A program made the translations under genes and the position numbers. Shown one piece after another: positions 48,600 through 64,000 of a stretch of 64,000 nt of DNA (position 1 is the first letter of the stretch; each line of letters starts with the position of its first letter). Origin of the DNA: Mansonella perstans (taxonomy: Eukaryota; Nematoda; Chromadorea; Rhabditida; Onchocercidae); assembly GCA_037074765.1 (NCBI GenBank), contig JBAMDO010000561.1, positions 1 through 64,000 on the forward strand, read 5' to 3'. The notes beneath the pieces are model-generated. The model was given only the letters and a program-made list of their open reading frames with translations. It was not told the DNA's origin and ran no database searches.

Positions 48600-51500
48600 A
48601 TGGAATTAGATATCATTGCAAAGTCAAACAGTACACTAACCGAAATAATATTTATTCATAAAAAATTTTTCGAACTTTCACCTCACGAAAATTCCATATT
48701 TAACTTGACGGCTAATTTTTACACCAATTATGGTCCACGTTCTGTTCGATGGTTGGTTTCTTTCTCATGTTTTATTTATTTATTTTTGAAATAACAATAT
48801 ATCACCAAAAATGTATCTCCAATGATAATTACCCGTACCTTCAGCATATGTCCCATTTAAAAACAAAAATTATACATCATTTTCAGGCATTTCTGAGAGA
48901 GATCATTTTTACATGTCTTGTAATATCTTATAGCAATGCATTAAATCTAAAGATTATATAATTTACTATTTGAATCAGTTAGAAATGAAATATATCAATC
49001 AATCAATAGTTTAAAATTTAGCAGACAAAAATTTTCTGCTAAAACTTTGCTATTTTAATATGATTAATATAATTATTGATTGTTTCTTTGATCAAAAAAT
49101 AATTTACACAATCAATCTTTCTTTTTCATCATTCCAAGCAAATACATCATCATCTTTGAGAAAAGAATTAAAATTCTTGACAGATGAGAAACATGCACAG
49201 ATGGATGGGCAGAGTTGAAAAGTATCACTCTTTTCTTACAGGCAATTAAAATATTATATTTCAGAATGGAAAAATTTTTTGTATAATTAATTTTCATTTA
49301 ATAGTTTAAAAATGTATCTTGTTTTTTTTTTTTCGCAAAAGTAATACACAAATTTTCAGGTCAATATGTTTCTCAGGTTACACAACAATTGCAGTGAATT
49401 GCACTGATTCCTATTCGATTGCGCCATATGGAAAATACAAAATTTCCGCAAAAGCAATTTCGAAAAAAAACATTGGTTGATAGATATTAATAATTAATTT
49501 TACTTTTGTTTATTTGTTTAAAAAACGAGAATTTTTTTTGCAAAAAATTAATTTTTATTTACATTTCAACAAAAAAAATTAAAGTTTTCATTTTTTTTTT
49601 GTCATTTTTATTTTTAATTAATTAATTTTTTCATTTTTTTGATAGAAATATCAAGTGAATTAACATTTGAACGTAATTTAATTGATGTATGGAATACGGA
49701 GTTTTTGACAAAAATTTCGAGCATTTTGGATTCATCAGATTTTTTTGGTTGCACGTTGAAGTTATGTTATGAGTTACGCTTTGAAGCACGTAACTTTGTT
49801 CACGTTCATCCTTGGCTTTTCTCAACAACACTTGTTACATCAAATATACCATCAAATCTTCCATCTATTGATTATCGTTGTGTGATGTATGCTAAAGCTG
49901 TTGAAAATCCGTACGCTCATAATTATATTTATTTATCATATTTAATTAACTAATTATTGTATTTTTTATAATTTAGTTTTATTTAATTTTTTTTCAATGT
50001 TTTATGTCATCGATACTACAAATGATCAAATATATGAGGCAAATTATTATTTTACGTTCAGCTATTAAACTAATTATTATATTTATCAATCACATTTAAT
50101 CACTGTAGGCTAATCAATATGTTTAACATTGCATTTAAAGCTAATGATTATATTTATTTATCATATTAACTCATGATGACCTAACCATTGTATTTAATTG
50201 CCTAATTTCAAGTATAATGATTTTGTAAAATTATCATTACTCATTCATCATATTTAATAATCATTCTTTTTTTCTTTAAAGTGATTTTACAATATATACC
50301 AAAGATGGGACAATTGAAACGGTGCGTTATTTATTGTATCTAACAATCGATCGGATACATAGCGAAGTGGAAGCTAATCCGAACATTAAATCGATTGTAA
50401 TTGAACATCGGAAAGAATCGGTTCAACAGGTTTATTGAAATTAAAATTTCAATTTATACCACAAATCTGTAAAATTTTCAAGATCATTTCTTTTTGTCGA
50501 AATTTAATGAAGATGTAAAAATTTCGACAAATATTTTCATCAATAATACTTTGCCGGATTTGTCTTTATCTTTTCTTTTAGAGTACTGCAATTTAATTTT
50601 CGTCTGTTAATTTTATTCTGAATGATTTTTGCAATTCTGTTAGTGTTTTTTATCATCGGGAGAAGGCAAGGAGTTGTATTTCGGAAATTACAAATTACTG
50701 TGATAACTTTGAAATTTGTTGAAAATAAATTCAAAATTTGAATTAATCGCTCGTTGATCAATAAATTAAGGCAGACGGAATTGAATTCCTGAATGCATGA
50801 AGAAATTTTTTTTATTTTTTTTTAGTTATGCTTTTATAAATATGAGCAACATAATCCAAAATACTCCAGAAAAAAAAATCGCGGGAATCACTACATACAT
50901 TTAGAAAAGAGATATGCATTGCACACATAAGTTCCACTGAGTGATAGGTACTACATACATATAATATCCAGATCTTTTTTTTTCTTCTATTCATACTTTA
51001 CATAATTGATTTACGTATGCAGTTATTCCCGCAATTTCCTCATCTTACTTTTTTTTCACATACAAAAAAATAATCTTTTAATTCTCATTGAATTACTTAA
51101 TTTTTATTTTTTGTCGAATCCAGAGCTTTCTTTATAGATGATAGATTATGCATTAAAAGGTTCGTTTGATATGATGGATGCCTCACCAGATATTCTGGAT
51201 GATTTTATCACATGCATTAGAGCATTTCGACCACGCTGTTTCTGGACACTCATTCATCACATCACTGATGGCCTTCGTAATAAATTAAATGAGGTTGAGG
51301 TTTCATTCTTTTCTTGTTTTACTTCAAAATTTTTTCTTCTTTTCATCATAACAATAAATAACGAACTTAATTAATTATTTCAAACTTTTTAATAATTTAG
51401 AAAAGAAAATTTTATTATTATCATCATTTTTTTTTGAAAGTATTTTCTTTTTTAATTAATTACAAAGCAATCTTTCCCATGCAATAATTAAAATATCAGG

Positions 51501-52369
51501 CTTAAAATAAAATATATACAGATTTTTTAAATAACTTTTAAAACTTATTTAGAAGAATGCACGTGTTAAAAGTTGCAATTATGTATTCAATTACATTTTA
51601 ACCTTAATTAATTAATTAGCAATGGAAAAAATTGGATGTTGATATTGTACTGCGTTATCTTAGCCTAAGCACTCATCATCGTTTACATGAATTATGTTCT
51701 AAAGCTATCATACTTATTGCAAATCTGCACTACAGGCAATTTATGTTGGTTTCTAATTTCATTTACTAATTATTTGCATTAATTTCCAGTCATTTAATTA
51801 ATATAAATTTTATCGATAAAATTTGCCAAATAAAATTTTAATTCATATTTATGTATATAAATGGCATATTTCTTTTGCTGAAAAATTTTCCAAAAAAAAA
51901 GAAGCTCCTACTTTTTTCTTCAAGCTTTTTGATAAACTGAAATATGAAATCAGAAACCACTTTAATGAATTAAAATATGAAATCGGAAATCATTTTTAAA
52001 ATTTCCAATGTCATCTGCATTAAAATTCATTTATTCTTTAACGAGTATTGTGTTAGTTGATTTTTTACTTTATTAATTAGCTCGATTTTTGTTGTTATTA
52101 ATTTGATATTCTTGCCAATTAATTTTATTTTTGATTAAAATATTTATTATCCTTACAGGCTTGAATATAATGCTGATTCGAACGGCTCAAAGTTAGAAAT
52201 TTACAATGCACTTAAGGATAGTGAGTTACCATTTGAAGGAAATGCAATTCAAAAAATTCAAGCTGTTTATTATGCCGGCAAACAAACCGAAATATTTTTC
52301 CGATACAAAATTGAAGAGGAAACAGAATATACGGCAAATGATTGTGAATATATTTTATGCAGCTTTTAA
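48600..52369 (+). CDS. Uncharacterised protein, 392 aa
   Basis: Seven exons: 48600-48751, 49360-49475, 49646-49910, 50282-50429, 51138-51299, 51620-51744 and 52159-52369. All phases match and the TAA is at 52367-52369. A 3' splice site (AAATTTTTAG, ending at 48570) precedes the ATG by 29 bases, as expected for trans-splicing. I do not recognise the family. The protein has no clear signal peptide or membrane span. It has scattered Cys residues, a polar N terminus (MELDIIAKSNSTLTEIIFIH), a middle part with FEARNFVHVHPWLFSTT, and an acidic end (IEEETEYTANDCEYILCSF). A helix-rich segment (LRYLSLSTHHRLHELCSKAI) lies before the last exon. Exon 5 could end at 51293 or 51299 (two in-frame GT sites). 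The steady open phase across seven exons makes a real gene very likely. Confidence 0.7.
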
Positions 52370-52507
52370 ATGAAATTGTCCGTAAAGCTTGATATGAAAA
52401 TGATAATTGGAATTAAGAGGATAAATCGTTTGCAGGATTAAAATGATTAGTCCGGAATTTTGAAACAAAGAAACAAACTAAGAGAAGTGGCATTGTTGTT
52501 TTCAATC

Positions 52508-52513
52508 AATAAA
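52508..52513 (+). terminator. Possible polyadenylation signal
   Basis: AATAAA 139 bases after the stop codon of the uncharacterised 392-aa gene, at a typical distance. Confidence 0.45.
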
Positions 52514-54472
52514 GGTTACGGGTCGATTCCGGCAAATAGGACAACTAAAATTTCATGATAGCAGATTTTTCCAGCTTCTTTTAGCAAACTGAATCAATTA
52601 AACAGTTACAACATTATGATAATTAGCAAGGTTCATTGTCTTTTAAACACTATTTCCTGTCTCAGAATTTTTTGTCTCCGAAATTTTTTGTCATTTCTGT
52701 AATGCTTCCGGAATTACGCAAATTTTGTCCAATGACAATATTGCCGGAATCACGTAATGTACAGCAAAAAATTAAATAATGCTCTTATATTTTGGTCAAA
52801 ATTCATATACATGTTTCTCTGTCTTTATTGTAATAACTCTTATTCGATGCTTTTTCCAAAAATATTTCAGTAAAAATTAATTTTGATGATAGATGGAGTG
52901 GGACTTGCTATTTTATACTGGTGCTGATACAGTTTTTTCTTCCTCTGTTACTATGATTTTGAGTTGCTCAAAGTTGATTTGACTCAGGTTTTGATTCAAC
53001 TGTGTGTAATGTTTCTATAAATTCGTTTAATTTTATTCGATTTTTAGCACAATTATAAATGCATGATGTAATTTTTAGGAATCACTTAATTGATAAACAG
53101 ATTGAGTTAATTTTTTACGTTTTGAAAAGTTTTTTTATCTTTAAGCTAAACTATTTCAAATATTATGAAATTAATTTTCAGATTGCTTTCAGTTTATTTC
53201 AACTAGAATTTAGCTAACTTCAATTTTCTAAATCTTTTAAAAGAATTTTGAGTAATTCCAAACTTTACTTTGATTTGTTTTTATGGATGAGTTAATAAAT
53301 CATTTCAAATTTATTTCGGCATGATGTAAACAGTGAGTGAACGTGGGATTTTCTTTTTGCAAATACTATGTGGTATATTTAAAAAATTTTGAACCATTAG
53401 AAAATATGTTCAATTGTTCAATAGCAATTAACTTCATATATTTAATTAACTCCATATATTCCTGTTATACATTCGTTTGTTTTATTTCTGCTTGTAATTA
53501 TGTAGCAGTTGCAGTTATGAAAATCTTTAAAAATTGCAATTTTTTTTTGCTATAATTTGTGCAAAATTCCAATGTTGCTTACAAAAGAAAAATTATCACT
53601 AAAATAAAAAAGTAAAATTCACTTCGTTTCATTAATCAGTATTGAAGCAATTCGATATCATCGATTGTGAAACACTAATTTAGCTTAATTCCCGATTTCT
53701 AAACATTAATATATCAAAAAATAAGGTAAATTAATAAATAAAGCAAAAACATGACTTAAAGTTAAAAGATAAATTGTCACTTTAGCTTTTTTCAAACTTA
53801 AAAAAAGAAACTTTTTCAATAATAAAAATTTATTATGAAATATTTAGATCTATGAAAAAGTAACAATGATAACAATATAATGATTCTAGTCGACTTTAGA
53901 TTCAGTTTTTGCAAGATAATACTTATCATCTATTAAATTTATGATTCAGTCAGCAGAACATTCTTTTGCAAAGTGCGTTCGCGCATTTTCATTTTTAATT
54001 TTCATCGAATTTGCTTTCTAGTAAGTCTTGCATGTTAATTATACGTTTGCTTCAATCAGTTCAGCTACTGAATGAAAGATTTTTGCATCATACAATCATC
54101 GCATGGTGCTCTACTTTAAAGAAAATGAAATTCAAATAAATAGATGAATAGTTTTAAATCTGTCAATTTGCAAAGAATGTTTTTAGATGTTTCACAAAAA
54201 CTGTGCAGAAAAAACATTTAGTATGCTCTCATTGACGATAAGTGTAGATGATTGAAATTTCAGGAATAAGTAAAAATTTCCAGATAATAAGTAAATCACT
54301 TCAGATAAATTATACTGTAGCAGTAGACAGAAGAAAAGCATTCAGTAATTATCTGAAGGTTTAATGGATTTTCAAAATAACAAAACTTGTAACAGGTTTT
54401 TAGCATGATAATAACTGATGAAAATATCGATGGGCTGAAAGGAAGAGGAATCAGAACAAAATTTCCAATCAA
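52514..54472. other. Intergenic between convergent genes
   Basis: The uncharacterised gene (plus) and malic enzyme (minus) point towards each other here. I find no exon, RNA gene or clear repeat. The right part should contain the malic enzyme 3' untranslated region. Confidence 0.5.
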
Positions 54473-59966
<5,494 letters not shown>

Positions 59967-62189
59967 ACTAAAATTCATTAGAACATAAATTTATTAATTG
60001 ATGATTAATAAGGGTAAAATAACATCGATTATTTGCCTTTCTTCATTTTGAACAAAATTTGGATATGATATGAAATTTGCATTTTTAAATACTTCTTCAG
60101 AAGACAAATAGACCTGGATCAGAGGGATGGAAATCATTTTCATATAAATAGAAAATTGGAAAATTAATTGCTAAATGAAGTGACAAATAATGGAATTTAA
60201 TTTCATGTCATATGTTTCTGTATATATTTAAACCATTCATATTGTCCAATTGCCGCAATCATCGAAAAAAAAAAACGAAAAACATGACTTTTTCTTTTGT
60301 ATTTTTCTGAGCAATTAACAATAAATTTTAATGAATAATTAATGTAATGCTGTCTATTAAGCCTTATCTCATTGTATGGTTATATTAACTGTATTTATAA
60401 GATATATTTTGATTTCAATATTTTTTTTTATACAATTTTTCTATTCTTATAATTTGGCCAATTTCCTTAATTACAGAAAAACATTCCTTGCTAATTAAAA
60501 GATTTCATGGAACAAAAAAAAAAAAAAAACAGAATGCGAACATATAAGACTGGCAGAGTAGAACTAAATATTCAGACTATCACGTTATTTAATCAAACAG
60601 TTTTTGGAGAAACAAGCTGCACTCCAGTTTATCATTTCCACTAATATTACAGCTAAACAAATATACAAAATAAGCGGCATTATATTTTGTATGATCCTAA
60701 TTAATTAAAAAGATTTGTTAAAATTATCTCGAGATATTAATTATAGCAAATTTGGTTTATTTTTTATAAATTTTTTCCATTCCTGTATTTCAAACTACAG
60801 GCTTAATGATGAACAATAAATCAGGAATTTTTATTGCACATATTTGTTCAAATAAGAGAAAGTTGAAGTTAAAATGATCAAAAGAAGCTTATATATGATG
60901 ATTTATATGTAATTAAAAAGATGAGTGAGTCTTAATTGTTTGATGAGCAAATTCAAATGACAATTAAAAGTTATCAAATTTAAGAAGAAATTATCGAAAT
61001 ATTTCACTTCTAATTTTATTGTTATTTTCTAACATTCTAAAATTCTACAATCAATTCTTCCTTTCTGTTTCTTTTCTTCTCGCTCATTAAAACATTCCCT
61101 GCACTTCTTGATATTGTCACATTGAATTTATATGTGACAGACAAAGGAAAGCATTTCATTTAAGAATTTATTGTGAAGGAGTGGGCGAGAAAGTAATTAA
61201 TAGAATAATGAACATAAAGTTACGAAAATAGAACAACAAATTAATTGGCTAAAGTGAGAAATGAGTAGAAAGAGTTTGAAGATGAACAAGTTCTAGCAAA
61301 ATGAGCCAAGACCAATGGAATGGAAGTGCACAAACCTTGGCAATAAAGTTGAGTGGACTATGCTCCGCCCTGTTGAGCCAAGTGAGCTCGGTGTATGGAC
61401 AGTATTCCAGGTGGTTCCTATACGAGTGGTGATATGATCAAAGATTATTTGTGACACTCTGATCATTGTAAATAATTTTAATTGTCAGACTAAAGACTAT
61501 CCTACGAAATGAAATGAGTGAGTCGTTTAACATTTGAAACATTACACAGTTTTGTTAGTGAAATGCATGTTAGACAACATTTTTACTCCCAAAATCTATT
61601 TCAATGATGAATCAGTTTATTCTTTTTTTTTCCTTCCAAATATTTAATTTAATGACGATGGATTCATTGATCTGAGAATTGCACGATGAAATGATCAGCA
61701 GGATGACACATTAGATATCAGTAGATAGCGACTATTCGAGAAATAAAATGAATGAAATTTTCGAAATGATAACTTAATCTGTTAGACATCTTATACAATT
61801 GCACATACCCAAACAATCCCGACAAAAAAATTAACAATTATTTAGTTTTTGTTTAAAAATTTTCTCGAAAATTTTGACGAAATGAAGTATCTTCAAATTG
61901 TATTCAAAGATTGCTGATAACTTGTGGTCTCTGTAAACAGAAAACTGGTTGGTAGAAACTTTGTTTCATTGCTATCATTCATATTACTTCTCCATTTATC
62001 TTTCTTCATCCACTTTTGTCATAGAAAGCAGGTTGCACATCACAAAGCATTTCAATACTCCTGCAGCGCAAGCAGGCTGCATGAACCAGTTCCATTGCTG
62101 GAGTAAAAAAAAAAAAAAAGGGCAATTTTTGTTCTTAAATTATTAAAACAGTTCTGCCAATCATTTTTTTTCTCAAAAATTCTCATGGG
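59967..62189. other. Upstream of malic enzyme, no gene recognised
   Basis: The lower part should hold the malic enzyme promoter. A short GC-richer patch at about 61300-61445 does not contain an open frame I can identify. Otherwise the interval is AT-rich and featureless. Confidence 0.45.
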
Positions 62190-62860
62190 AAAAACAATTC
62201 CTTCTGCAGAGGAGATAATTTTACAAAATTACCATACAAAAAGGGTATATTTTGGGAAAATCGACAGCACATGAAATTGAATAACTAACAGTAAAACGGT
62301 ATTCATAATGGAAAGTGACTTTACAACGTTAACGATTGGGATTAAACATCATCTGGAAGCAATAAAAACGTCAAACCTTCCAATCCTCAAACTTTGTTTT
62401 CAACATTTCTTCGGTGTCATTTTTATTCACAACAAGAGTCGATGCATGTACGTCAGCTCCGTGAAACGTTATGACCAAGTTGTTCTGCTGTCCTTCGAAA
62501 TTTCTTTCACTACAATATTTCTTGAAACAACGATAAAAATGATCGTTGTCTGTCATGACTGATATAAGATTGGTTTTATCACTTTGTCCAACATCGCAAT
62601 TATCAAATTAATGCTTGGAACTCCATCAAACATTCCGTGAATCTGCTTCGGATCCATCTCGTAACCAAGAAATTATCAAGTCTAACTTACACTTTTCGAG
62701 CAACCATTGAGCAACAACGCAAATCGACGCGTTACCGAAATCCTTCTGATAATTTCCGCTGCACTTAACGATCCATTTCTAGCATCTTCTGGATGTTTAT
62801 CACTGTTACTTATCACAACGGCTAACTTCAATGGTTCCTGAATGTCATGTTTATCCATTA
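62190..62860 (-). pseudogene. Unidentified coding fragment, duplicated (copy A)
   Basis: On the minus strand several blocks of protein-like sequence follow in order but in different frames. They are KLAVVISNSDKHPEDARNGS, then CVVAQWLLEKCKLDLIISWL, then MTDNDHFYRCFKKYCSERNF and VITFHGADVHASTLVVNKND to FEDWKV. A 61-codon open frame covers the last part (62371-62556). Stops and frame changes separate the blocks, and splice sites at the breaks are poor, so either introns are hidden or the gene has decayed. The same blocks occur again about 1.2 kb to the right. I do not recognise the family. Intact exons of a parent gene may lie outside the window. Confidence 0.5.
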
Positions 62861-63399
62861 GAAGATGGAAATCAGTGATTTAAGAGTCACATACTCACCT
62901 ATTGATTTTTAATAAACTCACCCATCCCTTTCGTGTTCCTGAATCGATGATTTATAACCTTTATTATTGAAAAATTAGAATACGTATCATAAACAAATAT
63001 GACAATAACTAGCTTATTTTCGACAGATTTTTTTTTTTTTGGTGTTTTGGAGATCAATGAATTACATTCTAATTACATTTCTAAATTAAACTTTATGTCT
63101 TATACTGTTCTTATTATAATAATCAGAGAAGTCATACTGTCATTCAACTGTGATGACGATGTGATAGTAACATTGAGAGTATTGCAATCTTTGTATTAAA
63201 ACAATTGAATGTCAGCATTGCTTGACTACAGCGTAATCAAAGGTCACAATGATTATAGTTTGTTTGTGTAAATACAAAGAATGACCAACAAGTTGTTTGC
63301 CATTTCCATGGTATAGAAGTAGATGCTTTTCATTGAAATTTATGGATGACGTTTAATCCCAGTCACTGTAAAATGGAACGCTGTTGTATGATGACTCCC

Positions 63400-64000
63400 A
63401 AGAAAGAACAATTTCTTCTGCAGAACAGATAATTTCACAAAGTTAGCATACGAAAAGAGCATATTTTGGAAAATATCGACAGCACGTGAAATCACGTAAA
63501 ATTAAGTCAACAGAAACATCAAACCTTCCAGTCCTCAAACTTTATTTTCAACGTTTTGTTGGTCTCCGTTTTATTCACAACAAGAGTCCATGCTTGCACG
63601 TCAGCTCCGTAAAACGTTAGCATCTGATGCTCGTTAAAATAACTTTTACTAAAATATTTCTTGAATCAACGATAAAAGTAGTCATTGTCTGTTATAGCTG
63701 ATATAATGTTGGTTTTATTACTTTGTCCAACACCGCAAATATCAAGTTAATGCTTGGGACTATATCAAACATTCCGTGAATATTGGCGCAATCATAGTTC
63801 TTCTGCTTCAGGTTCACCTCGTAACCAAGAAATTATCAAATCTGATTTACATTTTTCGAGTATCCGGTTGGGCAACAATGCAAATCGGCTTGTTACCAAA
63901 ATAATTCCTAGTTTTTTTGGCTGCTCCTAATGCTTTGTTTTTAACATCTTTATGATGTTTGCCATTCTTACTAATCACGACGGCTAACTTTAGTTGTGCC
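63400..64000 (-). pseudogene. Unidentified coding fragment, duplicated (copy B)
   Basis: The second copy of the preceding fragment, offset by about 1.21 kb and clipped by the window edge. Its blocks correspond one to one: KLAVVISKNGKHHKDVKNKA, DLIISWLRGEPEAEEL, TDNDYFYR with a stop codon in place of Cys followed by FKKYFSKSYF, then MLTFYGADVQAWTLVVNKTE to FEDWKV. A few residues are deleted before MLTFYGADV. The in-frame stop and the divergence from copy A indicate a pseudogene. Non-coding flanks on the low-coordinate side (from about 63400, compare 62190) are also duplicated, so the event was a genomic tandem duplication and not retroposition. Confidence 0.55.

Noticed and set aside
51735..51740. 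GC-AG intron (AG|GCAATT) at exon 6 of the uncharacterised gene
   Set aside because: A standard GT donor nine bases downstream (TTTAT|GTTGGT at 51745) gives the same phase.

Overview
The window is AT-rich eukaryotic DNA. Its genes are split into many small exons, with short U-rich 3' splice sites (TTTTCAG, TTTTTAG) and introns from 43 bp to about 4.6 kb. The gene set is typical of nematodes: an extended globin, a multi-Kazal secreted protein, cathepsin F with a cystatin domain, malic enzyme and a mitochondrial carrier. Two decayed fragments resemble Wolbachia genes (ribosomal protein S1, and an Rpn/PD-(D/E)XK transposase). Together these point to a filarial nematode (Onchocercidae), current or past host of Wolbachia. 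The species cannot be named from sequence alone.

Layout: 490-1349 (+), last two exons of an SLC25 mitochondrial carrier. 2323-2404 (+), tRNA-Leu(AAG). 2537-2787 (-), a doubtful small gene. 3669-4245 (-), rpsA-like Wolbachia-derived fossil. 5052-10015 (-), six-exon globin-like gene (295 aa) with Tyr at the predicted proximal haem position. 10018-21965, gene-poor DNA with simple and short tandem repeats. 21976-31387 (+), 17-exon secreted protein (907 aa) with 13 Kazal-like repeats; one intron holds a GC-elevated insert. 31388-38492, gene-poor DNA with a 35-bp repeat, a 154-bp tandem repeat (three copies) and the Rpn-like fossil (35878-36206). 38493-47283 (+), ten-exon cystatin/cathepsin F gene (534 aa); its introns hold a MITE-like element (39964-40182) and a nested gene on the opposite strand (44137-45020). 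48600-52369 (+), seven-exon uncharacterised gene (392 aa). 54473-59966 (-), 13-exon malic enzyme (601 aa). 62190-64000, two diverged tandem copies of an unidentified decayed minus-strand coding sequence.

Exon models were built by hand from splice sites and reading phase. In all the complete models the summed exon lengths are multiples of three and open throughout, which is the main support for them; no transcript data were available. The genes do not form an obvious pathway. The Kazal protein (predicted serine protease inhibitor) and the cathepsin F with its own cystatin domain are neighbours, and both concern proteolysis in the secretory or lysosomal route, but a shared function is not shown. 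Several genes have a good 3' splice site just upstream of the start codon, consistent with spliced-leader trans-splicing, although the leader itself is not in this window.
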